Shown piece by piece: positions 42,505 to 51,342 of a DNA stretch of 64,000 nt. The translations under genes and the position numbers were made by a program. Under the pieces are notes generated by a model. That model was not told where the DNA came from. It did no database searches and saw only the letters and a list, made by a program, of their open reading frames with translations. The DNA comes from PHAA01 sp964457945. GTDB lineage: Bacteria; Bacillota; Syntrophomonadia; Syntrophomonadales; Syntrophomonadaceae. Positions within the stretch are counted from its first letter, which is position 1; every line of letters starts with the position of its first letter. The stretch is taken from assembly GCA_964457945.1 (NCBI GenBank), contig CAYWFX010000004.1, positions 62,001 through 126,000 of the forward strand. The letters are read 5' to 3'.

Positions 42505-44415
42505 ATGGCGATACTTGATGTGCAGGCTGTGGTAAGGCGTCCTCAGGAGGGATTGGAGCTAAAGAACTCAATTGAACCACGGTCTCAAAATTTAGCGGAG
42601 AAGAAAAATAGTTTTTCCCAGCATTTAAAAAAAATGAGCCGGAGGGAACTTGAACCTGGCTCTAGTCCACCTGTTAGAAAAGAATTACCCCCTAAAAACA
42701 CTAGTTTTGAAAGATCTATCTTTGAACAAAAGGCCGATTCAATAGTTGATTCTGTGGATGCTAATGGAGAGCTTAAAAAACAGACGCCTGTGCAAGAAAA
42801 ACCAGATATCCAAGCTAAACCAGATTCAGAAGATAGGAAGAATACCGAGGCTAATCAATCGGTGCTTGCTAGTGTGGAAACTGCTTCAACCCAGGGGATA
42901 GATAAGCAGTCTCAGGATGAAGACAATGAACTGGATGCTGCTTCTATAGGATTAGTCCAGCCTCAGTGTGATCTTACTGTAACACCGGATAGCGAGGCAA
43001 GCCAAACTACGTCTGCGGTAGAAATAGTAATGCTGCCGGCTCAGGGAGCAGGTAAACAGGTTGAGGGTCAGAATCAGGAGCCTCTCGCAGCAACGTTGGA
43101 GACCGCTCAGTCTCAAGAGGCGATCCAACCAGTCGCAGCACTGTTGGAGGTTATCGAGCCCCTGGCAGCAGAGAAAACAGTTCAGGCTTCGATAGAACTA
43201 ATTAGTTCGGTTTCAGAATCGGCACCAAGTTTGAGTCAAGCGGAGGCAATTGAGACCGTCCTGGCTAGCAATACTCAGGGGAACGTGCAGCAAGATCAAG
43301 GAAAAGAAAACACCTATGCTGCTAAGATGAACGTAATTACTAGCCTTATTGAAGAAACCCAAGTAGAATCAACTGCTAGCAGTTCTTCAACCAATATAAC
43401 AGCGGAAATCAATCCTCAGGCAGAAACTCTGTCAGTACCCGAGAACCAGGCTGCGGAGACTGAGAATAATGCTGCTGCCAAGCCAACTTCATCGGTACCT
43501 GGGAATCCTTTGGTGGTAACTGATAATGCCATACTTGCGGAAGATCCTGAGCAGATGGCAAAAAACATTTCAGATGCACCTACCCTGCCAGGAGATACAA
43601 CTGCAGCGGCTCTAGAGGCTGAACAAGCTAAAAAGGCAGGTAAATCCAACGACAAAGACCGGATGAAACTGCAATTATTGGAAAAGCCGCTGGGTGATCA
43701 GTTAAATCAAAAAGTGGAGGAACCAGCCGCTAAAGATGTTAAAAAAATCATGGAACTTGAAAACCACCGACTAGCAAACAGCAAAATTCCTGCTGATGCT
43801 CCGCTCTTAGAAGAAGCAGTTCAGGAAACCGGTGTTGAAGAAGGAAAAACCTTGGCTTTTCTGGACAAGACCTTAGTAGAATTAGCCAAACCAGGCGGAG
43901 AAGTGGTGAAAGCTCAGCCTAGCAATTCAGCCCAACCAGCAGTGAGTCCCGAGGAGCTCATGGAGCAGATCGTAAAAAAGGTGGAACTGGTAAGCAAGCA
44001 AGCCAATTCAGAAATGAGAATTCAACTGAAACCTGAATTTCTCGGTAAGATGATGATTCAAATCATAGTTGATGATGGGGTGATTACGGCCCGGTTTACT
44101 ACTGAAAGCCAGCATGTGAAGCAGGTCTTGGAAGCTAACATGAACACCCTCAAGCAAAATCTGGAGGCCAACGGACTGCGAGTGGAGAAAACCGAAGTCA
44201 ATGTGCAGTTGGATAACGGGGGCAATTTCAATAATAATTCCGAGGGAAACCGCCAGCAACTCTGGCAGCAAATGACTGCACAGGGGAGAAACTCGAATCA
44301 CTATGACCCATATAATAGAGGGACTGCAGGTGAAATTCAGGATTTAGTATCGTACCAACAGGAGGTATCTGCGACTCAGATTATGAATGAGGGACGATTA
44401 GATTTTACTATTTAG
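42505..44415 (+). CDS. fliK: Flagellar hook-length control protein FliK
   Basis: At 636 residues this is on the long side for the family. About the first 470 residues are low-complexity, rich in Glu, Gln, Ala and Thr, with no recognisable fold, consistent with a flexible molecular ruler. The conserved C-terminal substrate-switch domain spans about 490-590 (MRIQLKPEFLGKMMIQIIVD, then ARFTTESQHVKQVLEANM and LEANGLRVEKTEV). It has AAAGGAGGTGAT before the ATG. The downstream neighbour flgD is the hook cap gene, as expected. Confidence 0.92.
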   Translation: MAILDVQAVVRRPQEGLELKNSIEPRSQNLAEKKNSFSQHLKKMSRRELEPGSSPPVRKELPPKNTSFERSIFEQKADSIVDSVDANGELKKQTPVQEKPDIQAKPDSEDRKNTEANQSVLASVETASTQGIDKQSQDEDNELDAASIGLVQPQCDLTVTPDSEASQTTSAVEIVMLPAQGAGKQVEGQNQEPLAATLETAQSQEAIQPVAALLEVIEPLAAEKTVQASIELISSVSESAPSLSQAEAIETVLASNTQGNVQQDQGKENTYAAKMNVITSLIEETQVESTASSSSTNITAEINPQAETLSVPENQAAETENNAAAKPTSSVPGNPLVVTDNAILAEDPEQMAKNISDAPTLPGDTTAAALEAEQAKKAGKSNDKDRMKLQLLEKPLGDQLNQKVEEPAAKDVKKIMELENHRLANSKIPADAPLLEEAVQETGVEEGKTLAFLDKTLVELAKPGGEVVKAQPSNSAQPAVSPEELMEQIVKKVELVSKQANSEMRIQLKPEFLGKMMIQIIVDDGVITARFTTESQHVKQVLEANMNTLKQNLEANGLRVEKTEVNVQLDNGGNFNNNSEGNRQQLWQQMTAQGRNSNHYDPYNRGTAGEIQDLVSYQQEVSATQIMNEGRLDFTI

Positions 44416-44426
44416 GAGGTAATATT

Positions 44427-44924
44427 ATGGCTACGACTCCGGCGTCGGCACCGGTACCCTGGTTAGTTGACCAAAGCTCTACAACTAGCAAAACCAATAC
44501 CAGCACAAATAAGAATACCCTGGGCAAAGACGATTTTTTAAAGCTAATGCTCGCCCAGTTGCAGTATCAGGATCCTCTTAAGCCCATGGATAATACGGAA
44601 TTCATTTCCCAGATGGCTAACTTCAGTTCTCTGGAACAGATGAACAACCTGAATACCAGCTTTGAAAAAATGGCCAGTGACATTAAAGCCAATCTGTTCC
44701 CCCAGATCATGGTGCAGCAAGCTAGCAGTATGATTGGTTTACAGGTCAGCTACCAAAATCCAGATAGCAAAGATAAAGATGGCAACCCCATTGAAGATAT
44801 TAAGAGTGGACAGGTACAATCAGTGATCATGAAGCAAGGAGTACCCTATTTGAGTGTGAAAAACAATAAAATTACTCAGGAGATTACTTTGGATAGCGTC
44901 ACCAAAATGGCATTGCCAGAATAG
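44427..44924 (+). CDS. flgD: Flagellar hook assembly (cap) protein FlgD
   Basis: This 165-residue protein keeps the FlgD N-terminal motif LGKDDFLKLMLAQLQYQDPL followed by KPMDNTEFISQMANFSSLEQM. The remainder (SSMIGLQVSYQNPD) is a short beta region. It is shorter than the 220-residue enterobacterial type, as is common in Firmicutes. It forms the scaffold at the growing hook tip. GGAGGT upstream of the ATG, 11 bp after fliK. Confidence 0.95.
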   Translation: MATTPASAPVPWLVDQSSTTSKTNTSTNKNTLGKDDFLKLMLAQLQYQDPLKPMDNTEFISQMANFSSLEQMNNLNTSFEKMASDIKANLFPQIMVQQASSMIGLQVSYQNPDSKDKDGNPIEDIKSGQVQSVIMKQGVPYLSVKNNKITQEITLDSVTKMALPE

Positions 44925-44987
44925 ATGACCACAGCGATGGGTTAAGCAGAATTAGTGGGCAATTAGCTCCGGAAGAAGGTGCACCAC

Positions 44988-45371
44988 TTGAATAACAGGA
45001 TTTATTTTCCCCAACAGCCAGTTGGGCCTATAAAGCCAGGAAAAAGCACTCAGACAGCCAAGACCAGCACTGTACAGAAAAGCGGTTTCGGACAGTTACT
45101 GGATAAAAAACTAAATGAAACCTTAAAGTTCTCGAACCATGCTCAGGAGCGTATGAAAGCTAGAAACATTGAACTAAGTGATACAGATATGCATAAACTG
45201 GTAGAAGCGGTAGGAAAGGCCAGAGAAAAAGGATCCCGAGATTCATTGATTCTAATGAAGGACCTGGCTTTGGTAGTAAGTGTAAAGAACAATACTGTAA
45301 TCACGGCTGTAGATAGCCAGAATCTTAAAGAAAATATTTTTACCAATATCGACAGTGCCATAGTACTATAG
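44988..45371 (+). CDS. Flagellar operon protein, TIGR02530 type
   Basis: This 127-residue protein has a variable basic N-terminus and a conserved second half (FSNHAQERMKARNIELSDTD, then DSLILMKDLALVVSVKNNT and VITAVD). Genes of this type occur between flgD and flgE in many Firmicutes; their role is unknown. TTG 44988 is preferred because AAGGTG lies 6 bp upstream; GTG 44979 is an in-frame alternative without a good site. Confidence 0.85.
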   Translation: MNNRIYFPQQPVGPIKPGKSTQTAKTSTVQKSGFGQLLDKKLNETLKFSNHAQERMKARNIELSDTDMHKLVEAVGKAREKGSRDSLILMKDLALVVSVKNNTVITAVDSQNLKENIFTNIDSAIVL

Positions 45372-45521
45372 GGCTGGACCTCTTGGAGGAAGCCCCGGGA
45401 CGCCAAGTGATTGAAGCGTTCCATCGTTCGGTCGAAATGATATTCTTGATATCAATCGTAATTCTTCAGCAAGAATCAGAGAGACTGGACAGTAAAAACA
45501 AATGAGGAGGTCATGTAGAAG
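45372..45521 (+). other. Hairpin-rich leader before the hook gene
   Basis: This 150-bp gap carries no ORF. Small hairpins are visible: CTTGG/CCAAG (about 45384-45412), TGATAT-TCTTG-ATATCA (about 45438-45454) and ATTCTT-CAGC-AAGAAT (about 45463-45478). It then runs into the GAGGAGG ribosome site of the hook gene. It may shape hook-gene translation; no known regulatory RNA was recognised. Confidence 0.3.
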
Positions 45522-47981
45522 ATGATGCGTTCCCTTTATTCTGGGGTTTCTGGCTTAAGAAATCACCAGACCAGAATGGATGTAATAGGTAACAATATTG
45601 CTAATGTTAATACTGCCGGGTATAAGAAGAGCCGGGTGGTATTTAAAGACACGCTCTATCAAACAGTTAGAGGAGCCTCCAGCCCCACTGCCTCTCAAGG
45701 GGGTACTAATCCTATGGGGATAGGTCTGGGCATGACCGTGGCCAGCATAGATCAGATTCATACTGGTGCTCCCCCTACCACCACCAACAAGCTTACTGAT
45801 ATGGCGGTAAATGGAAATGGATATTTTATTGTGGGTAATGCGGGCATTGCGGGAGAAACTTATTATACCCGGGCGGGAGCCTTTGATCTTGACGTGGAGG
45901 GTAACCTGGTGAGCCTGACCAATGGCTATCATGTAAAGGGCTGGAATGCCGTCAAAACAACCACCGCAACTGGTACCACAATTAATTTTACCCCCAACGG
46001 GGAGCCAACCGCCGACATTAATATAAAGCAATTTAAAGACATAGACAAGAAAGAAACCCGCAACATGGTTGTATCAGGAAATCTGGATGCGTCCATGGGA
46101 TTTGACCCGAATAGAGATGAGTGGCAGACCCTGAGCTTTGGCACGATTCCCTTCGGGGGAGCTGGGAACTTCAAGCTTACCATAGATGGGAAAACTACTG
46201 CGGCTATAACAGTTGGTACGAATGGTACAACTACCGCCACCGCAATACAAACCGCATTGGTAGCACTGCCTAATGTAGGTTCGGACAGTAGTGGAAATCC
46301 TAACGTGGCTGTGAGCTGGGATGCGGTACGGCAGAGATATGACATCAAGTTTCAGAATGCTTTAAAGCAAACCAATATGCCGGTTATTACCTTTACGGCC
46401 CCAACCGCGACTTATAATGGGGGAGGAATAGCTGCAGGTGGTGCGGGTGCAGCCCAAACCCTGGCCTTTGCTACTGCTCCCAATCAGGGAGGTATTGCTG
46501 GAGGAGGTTTTACCTTAGAGATCGGGGGGGAGACAACCGGTTATATATTAGTAGGAGCTACTCCAGATGTAACAGCTACGAACATTCAAAATGCACTTAA
46601 TGCTATTACTCTGCCATCTCCCGCAACCAGAGCAACCGTAGCATGGAATGCAGGCACCTCCGTATACGATATCACTTTTGATGCCAATCCGGGAGTTGCA
46701 ATAGTTACTACTAATTCATTAGCCTCTAACACAGCTTTTACCGGCGGTACAGCAGCAGTTGCCGCTCTTATAGAAGGTCAGCCTCCGCTTTCGCCAATGC
46801 CGATAAACGAGGTGCAGACTCTGGATCTTACTACTTCGGTAACAGCCGGAGGAACATTTAAGCTGACTTATGCTGGTCCTCCCTCAGGAACCACTGCTAA
46901 TATTCCTTTTGATGCTACTGCCGCTCAAATTGAGGCTGCTCTAATAGCGCCCACGGCCAATCCAACCCTGGCTGGCAATATAAAAGTGACTACGATTAAT
47001 GCACCCACAGCTACGGCAAAGGGAGGAAAGTTTACCATTGAATTCATCAATGGTAAGGCCGGCACCAATATAAACCAAATGGTTGTAACCAATGTAACCA
47101 CTTGTAGTGGAAAAATCTCTACTGCTACCCAGGGTCAACCGGCGGGAAATCCTCTGCCAGCCAATATTAAAGCATTCTCCAAGGACGTCTATGATTCCAC
47201 TGGAGAGTCGTATCCGGTTAATTTCCGCTTCTTCAAGTATGAGATTCAGCCGGGAGATGTACCTGGAGCAGGAGGCACTACTCCTGCTCAACCGGTGACT
47301 AAATGGGCCTGTGATATATCAGTTAATCCCCTATTTGAAGGGCAAGCCGGTTATAATGCCAATGCTGACCTGCGGGCTGTAGATTTAAGCGGAATCATTC
47401 CAGCTCCTGCCCCTGGAACTGAGAAGATTACCAGGGTATATAATATCGACTTTGACCAGAATGGAAACATAAAACTGCCGATTGGAACAGCACCTTTATC
47501 TATAAATTTTCAGAATCCCGCGACCGGGGCTGCAAATGCAGGAATAAAAATTGACTTACAGAAGCTTTCTCAGGCGGCTGGTGCATCTTCTGCCTGGGTG
47601 GAATCTCAGGATGGCTATGCGAAAGGCAGCCTGACCAGTTATTCTATCGGGATAGACGGAATCATTACCGGTTCTTATAATAATGGCCAGAAGCAATCTC
47701 TGGCTCAGGTGGGTATGGCTAATTTTGAAAATCCGGGCGGCTTGCAACAGACTGGAGGAACCATCTTCCAGCAGACGGTAAACTCTGGAGATGCTAAAAA
47801 AGGTAAACCGGGTGAAAATGGAACCGGGACGGTTATCCCCGGCAGCCTGGAGATGTCCAATGTAGATTTATCAGAGGAGTTCACAGATATGATAGTAACC
47901 CAGAGAGGCTTCCAGGCCAATTCACGTATTATAACGACTTCCGATGAAATGCTTCAAGAGTTGGTTAATCTGAAGCGTTAA
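45522..47981 (+). CDS. flgE: Large flagellar hook protein FlgE with three inserted repeat domains
   Basis: The N-terminal rod/hook domain (MRSLYSGVSGLRNHQTRMDV, IGNNIANVNTAGYKKSRV) and the C-terminal MSNVDLSEEFTDMIVTQRGF with FQANSRIITTSDEML identify a hook protein. It is 819 residues, about twice the usual size. The excess is three related units starting near residues 200, 310 and 430. Each has QTL, a GG.F.L.I.G strand, a T..I stretch and a helix with IQ.AL or IEAAL. Two cysteines (528 and 597) occur in this exported protein. It would form the universal joint between rod and filament. Confidence 0.92.
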   Translation: MMRSLYSGVSGLRNHQTRMDVIGNNIANVNTAGYKKSRVVFKDTLYQTVRGASSPTASQGGTNPMGIGLGMTVASIDQIHTGAPPTTTNKLTDMAVNGNGYFIVGNAGIAGETYYTRAGAFDLDVEGNLVSLTNGYHVKGWNAVKTTTATGTTINFTPNGEPTADINIKQFKDIDKKETRNMVVSGNLDASMGFDPNRDEWQTLSFGTIPFGGAGNFKLTIDGKTTAAITVGTNGTTTATAIQTALVALPNVGSDSSGNPNVAVSWDAVRQRYDIKFQNALKQTNMPVITFTAPTATYNGGGIAAGGAGAAQTLAFATAPNQGGIAGGGFTLEIGGETTGYILVGATPDVTATNIQNALNAITLPSPATRATVAWNAGTSVYDITFDANPGVAIVTTNSLASNTAFTGGTAAVAALIEGQPPLSPMPINEVQTLDLTTSVTAGGTFKLTYAGPPSGTTANIPFDATAAQIEAALIAPTANPTLAGNIKVTTINAPTATAKGGKFTIEFINGKAGTNINQMVVTNVTTCSGKISTATQGQPAGNPLPANIKAFSKDVYDSTGESYPVNFRFFKYEIQPGDVPGAGGTTPAQPVTKWACDISVNPLFEGQAGYNANADLRAVDLSGIIPAPAPGTEKITRVYNIDFDQNGNIKLPIGTAPLSINFQNPATGAANAGIKIDLQKLSQAAGASSAWVESQDGYAKGSLTSYSIGIDGIITGSYNNGQKQSLAQVGMANFENPGGLQQTGGTIFQQTVNSGDAKKGKPGENGTGTVIPGSLEMSNVDLSEEFTDMIVTQRGFQANSRIITTSDEMLQELVNLKR

Positions 47982-47995
47982 TAGAAATTGTATGA

Positions 47996-48019
47996 CCTCC
48001 AGGGGCTTGCCCCTGGAGG
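47996..48019 (+). other. Perfect 10-bp hairpin after the hook gene
   Basis: CCTCCAGGGG (47996-48005) and CCCCTGGAGG (48010-48019) pair around CTTG, with no T tract. It lies 14 bp after flgE. It is more likely an mRNA-stabilising or partly attenuating stem than a terminator, because the operon continues 20 bp later. Confidence 0.6.
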
Positions 48020-48039
48020 AACTTAATTGAGGTGAACAG

Positions 48040-48234
48040 ATGATATATCTTACCCGCTTGAATGGAGAAAAGTTCATGCTGAATATAGATTTAATTGAAA
48101 TTATGGAAGAAACTCCGGATACGGTAATTACCCTGACTACGGGCAAGAAGATCCTGGTAAAAGAATCAACCCGGTCTATTCAGGATCAGATTGTTAGATT
48201 CAGGAAGATTATATATAGCAATTTAAGAAAGTAG
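48040..48234 (+). CDS. flbD: FlbD/SwrD family flagellar protein
   Basis: This 64-residue protein begins MIYLTRLNGEKFMLNIDLIE and contains TPDTVITLTTGKKILVKES, the family hallmark. In Bacillus the homologue SwrD raises motor power; in other species the name FlbD is used. It lies between the hook gene and fliL. In many relatives motA and motB follow flbD, but here fliL does. ATG with GAGGTG upstream. Confidence 0.9.
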   Translation: MIYLTRLNGEKFMLNIDLIEIMEETPDTVITLTTGKKILVKESTRSIQDQIVRFRKIIYSNLRK

Positions 48235-48253
48235 ATGAGAAGGGGGAAGGGTT

Positions 48254-48730
48254 TTGGCCGAGGATACTAGTACAACAGAGGTAAAGCCAAAGTTAGGTCT
48301 GGATATTAAAATCATAGTGGTAGGCTTATTAATTTTTCTGGTAGCGATGGGTGCATCGTATTTTCTTATGAAGAGTTTAATGGCCCCTTTGATGCCCAAG
48401 GTCGAAACTGCTTCGAAAACCAGTTTGGAGACCGCCACTCTGGTAGCGGTTCCGGAGTTTACCACGAATATTAGCGATGTAGCAGGAAATCGCTATCTAA
48501 AGGTCGAAGTATCTGTGGAACTGGGTGACAAAAAGAATGCCGAATCAGTTAAAACTTTTATGCCGATCATCAGGGATAGTATTCTTACCATACTGACATC
48601 GAAAACAGTTGCCGACCTGGACGTAAGAAACCGGGGAAATATCAAACAAGAAATACAGGTCGACCTGAACAAAAAACTGGGTAAAGATTATATAAAGAAC
48701 ATTTATTTTACGAACTTTATCATGCAGTAA
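48254..48730 (+). CDS. fliL: Flagellar basal body-associated protein FliL
   Basis: The 158-residue bitopic protein has a short cytoplasmic tail, one membrane helix (IKIIVVGLLIFLVAMGASYFL at about 16-36) and a periplasmic domain with the family pattern RYLKVEVSVELGDKKNAESV and IKNIYFTNFIMQ at the C-terminus. It surrounds and supports the stator. The TTG start has AAGGGGGAAGGG upstream. Confidence 0.94.
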   Translation: MAEDTSTTEVKPKLGLDIKIIVVGLLIFLVAMGASYFLMKSLMAPLMPKVETASKTSLETATLVAVPEFTTNISDVAGNRYLKVEVSVELGDKKNAESVKTFMPIIRDSILTILTSKTVADLDVRNRGNIKQEIQVDLNKKLGKDYIKNIYFTNFIMQ

Positions 48731-48763
48731 GCAACTAATTATAAGCTGGAAGGGGGGGGTATA

Positions 48764-49756
48764 ATGGGTGATGTCCTATCCCAAAACGAAATAGATGCGC
48801 TCCTTTCGGCCCTAAGTACCGGGTCTGTTGATGCCAATGAATTAAAGGAAGAGCAAAGCAAAAAAAAGGTTAAGATTTATGATTTTAGAAGACCTAACAA
48901 GTTTTCCAAGGATCAGATTCATACCTTACAGGTTATCTATGAAAATTATGCTCGTTCCCTGGGCACTTATTTATCCGGGCAGTTAAGGGCACCGGTTCAA
49001 ATTGAAGTATTATCGGTGGAGCAGGTAACCTATGATGAATTTATCAGGTCAATACCCAGTACTACCATATTGAATATTTTTTCCATGTACCCTCTGGAAG
49101 GCAGTGCCATAATGGAAATAAACCCGAATTTGGGCTTTGCATTTCTGGATAGGCTTATGGGAGGGCCTGGATCTACGCCTGATAAGGTAAGAGCATTGAC
49201 TGAAATAGAACAGACAGTAATGGAGAAGTTGGGCCAGCGCATGCTGGATTTTCTTCAGGAGCCTTGGAGCAGTATTGTAGATTTTGAGCCGGTGATTGAG
49301 AGAGTTGAGACCAATCCCCAGTTTACTCAATTAATCTCTCCTACTGAAGTAATGATGATTGTTTCCTTAGAGACAAAAATGAGTGATTTGCTAGGGATGA
49401 TTAATATATGTATACCCTATTTAGTGTTAGAACCTATAGTTGCTAAGCTTAATGTGCATTATTATTATTCTACTTCAGGAAAAAAGTCTACTCCTGAAAA
49501 CATGGATAACATCCAAAATAAACTGGAATCTGCTTATGTACCAGTAAAAGCAGTATTAGGAAGAACAGTAATCACGGTGAAAGACCTTCTGGAACTGGCA
49601 CCAGGTGATGTTATTCCTTTAAAGAGAGATATCAAGGAAGAATTAGAGTTGCTTATAGGCCAGCGCACCAAATTCTGGGGCAAGCCCGGATATTTTGGCA
49701 AAAAGCTATCCATTCAGATTACCCGGGTAGTAGAGGAGGTAAATGAAGATGAATGA
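48764..49756 (+). CDS. fliM: Flagellar motor switch protein FliM
   Basis: The 330-residue C-ring protein has the N-terminal CheY-P-binding motif VLSQNEIDALLSAL, the FliG-binding middle domain (YDFRRPNKFSKDQIHTLQ, then PLEGSAIMEINPNLGFAFLD) and a C-terminal SpoA domain (VKAVLGRTVITVKDLLELAPGD). A run of eight G (48752-48759) forms its ribosome site. The stop overlaps the start of fliY by several bases. Confidence 0.97.
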   Translation: MGDVLSQNEIDALLSALSTGSVDANELKEEQSKKKVKIYDFRRPNKFSKDQIHTLQVIYENYARSLGTYLSGQLRAPVQIEVLSVEQVTYDEFIRSIPSTTILNIFSMYPLEGSAIMEINPNLGFAFLDRLMGGPGSTPDKVRALTEIEQTVMEKLGQRMLDFLQEPWSSIVDFEPVIERVETNPQFTQLISPTEVMMIVSLETKMSDLLGMINICIPYLVLEPIVAKLNVHYYYSTSGKKSTPENMDNIQNKLESAYVPVKAVLGRTVITVKDLLELAPGDVIPLKRDIKEELELLIGQRTKFWGKPGYFGKKLSIQITRVVEEVNEDE

Positions 49757-50936
49757 TGGTATTCTGTCCCAGGATGAAATTGATGCCTTGTTAAACGGGG
49801 GAACTAGTTCAAGTACACCCGCTGCTGCCCCCTCTGGGGTGGAATTGAGTGATTTTGAGAGGGATGCTGTAGGGGAAATTGGCAATATCAGTATGGGTAC
49901 TTCGGCAACCACCTTATCCACCCTGCTGAGAAGGAAGGTATCCATTACTACTCCTCGGGTTTCTATCACTAATCAAGCCCAGCTTCAGGCAGAGTATCCG
50001 TTGCCTTATGTCGTGATAGAAGTCAAATATACTGAGGGCATTAGCGGTACGAATATGCTGGTAATCAAAGAAGCAGACGCCTGTATCATAGCTGATATTA
50101 TGATGGGTGGGGATGGCAAGAGCCCCGATATGAACCTGGATGAAATTAAACTAAGTGCAGTAAGTGAAGCTATGAATCAGATGATGGGTTCAGCTACTAC
50201 TAGTTTGTCTTCGATGTTTGGCAAGCGGATAGACATATCGCCTCCCAATGTCAACGTGGTAGATCTGAGTAAACAGGAGATAGATGCCCTGGAAGACCAT
50301 AATGAAATCGCGCAGATTAGATTTAAAATGGAAATAGATGATTTAATAGACAGTGAAATTATGCAGCTGATTCCCGTTGATGCAGTTAAAGAAATGGTAC
50401 AGAACCTTATGGGAGGTAGTGCTAAAGAGTCATCCCTGGATGCAATTATTGAATCACCTATTGTAAGCAGTCCTCCCCCACCTCAGCCGGAAACTGCTTA
50501 CGCCCGACCCTTGCTCCAGGAACCAGTAGCTGCTATGCCAATGGCACCGCCCCCGCAGACAATGTGGGGGAACCAGGGATATGATGACATGCCCTCCGGG
50601 GTAAAGAAAGGAGAGCAATTCGCAGTGCAACCTGTTCAATTCGCCCCTTTGCATGAAAATGTAGATGTCAACTTGCCTCAAAACATTGGACTGATATTGG
50701 ATGTTCCCTTGGATGTGACAGTAGAACTAGGAAAAACTCGTAAAACGATTAAAGAAGTCTTGGAACTTACTGCAGGATCGATCATACAACTTGATAAGAT
50801 GGCTGGTGAACCAGTCGACCTTATGGTTAATGGTAAATTAATTGCTAAAGGTGAGGTAGTCGTTATAGATGAGAATTATGGTATTAGAATAACCACCATA
50901 CTGAGCCCCCTGGATAGGATGAATAAACTACAATAG
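49749..50936 (+). CDS. fliY: Flagellar switch protein and CheY-P phosphatase FliY
   Basis: This 395-residue protein has a CheY-binding N-terminus (GILSQDEIDALLNGG) like FliM and a CheC-like phosphatase domain with two Glu-x-x-Asn sites (VGEIGNISMGTSA near 40, VSEAMNQMMGSA near 140). A Pro-rich linker (about 240-280) and a C-terminal FliN/SpoA domain follow (ILDVPLDVTVELGKTRKTIK). It acts in the C ring and removes phosphate from CheY. ATG 49749 has AGGAGGT 8 bp upstream; ATG 49743 is too close. Confidence 0.94.
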   Translation: MNDGILSQDEIDALLNGGTSSSTPAAAPSGVELSDFERDAVGEIGNISMGTSATTLSTLLRRKVSITTPRVSITNQAQLQAEYPLPYVVIEVKYTEGISGTNMLVIKEADACIIADIMMGGDGKSPDMNLDEIKLSAVSEAMNQMMGSATTSLSSMFGKRIDISPPNVNVVDLSKQEIDALEDHNEIAQIRFKMEIDDLIDSEIMQLIPVDAVKEMVQNLMGGSAKESSLDAIIESPIVSSPPPPQPETAYARPLLQEPVAAMPMAPPPQTMWGNQGYDDMPSGVKKGEQFAVQPVQFAPLHENVDVNLPQNIGLILDVPLDVTVELGKTRKTIKEVLELTAGSIIQLDKMAGEPVDLMVNGKLIAKGEVVVIDENYGIRITTILSPLDRMNKLQ

Positions 50937-50954
50937 AAGAAGAGGAGGATAAGA

Positions 50955-51317
50955 ATGGGTAAGAGGGTTTTAGTCGTTGATGATGCTGCTTTTATGAGGA
51001 TGATGGTTAAGGACATTCTTAGTAAAAACGGTTATGAGGTGGTTGGAGAAGCGGAGAATGGCGCAATTGCTATCGAAAAATACAAAGAGCTGCAGCCAGA
51101 TCTGGTAACCATGGATATAACCATGCCGGAGATGGATGGAATTAGTGCGGTTAAAGCAATAACAGCTTTTGATTCCAAGGCTCGGGTGATTATGTGCAGT
51201 GCTATGGGCCAGCAGGCTATGGTTATTGATGCCATTCAAGCGGGAGCCAAAGATTTTATAGTTAAACCTTTCCAACCTGAAAGGGTTCTCGAAGCTGTAA
51301 GTAAAGCACTCAGTTAA
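50955..51317 (+). CDS. cheY: Chemotaxis response regulator CheY
   Basis: A 120-residue stand-alone receiver domain. The acidic pair is Asp9-Asp10, the phosphorylation site is Asp54 (TMDITMPEMDG), the switch residue is Ser82 (MCSAMG), and the conserved lysine is Lys104 (VKPF). Position inside the flagellar operon after fliY identifies it as CheY. Phosphorylated by CheA (60943), it binds FliM and FliY. Strong AGGAGG ribosome site. Confidence 0.96.
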   Translation: MGKRVLVVDDAAFMRMMVKDILSKNGYEVVGEAENGAIAIEKYKELQPDLVTMDITMPEMDGISAVKAITAFDSKARVIMCSAMGQQAMVIDAIQAGAKDFIVKPFQPERVLEAVSKALS

Positions 51318-51342
51318 TTGTAGTTGGGGATGTGACTTTATT

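Noticed and set aside
45372..45521. c-di-GMP-I riboswitch before the hook gene
   Set aside because: The conserved core and tetraloop-receptor pieces are missing; only short unrelated hairpins are present.
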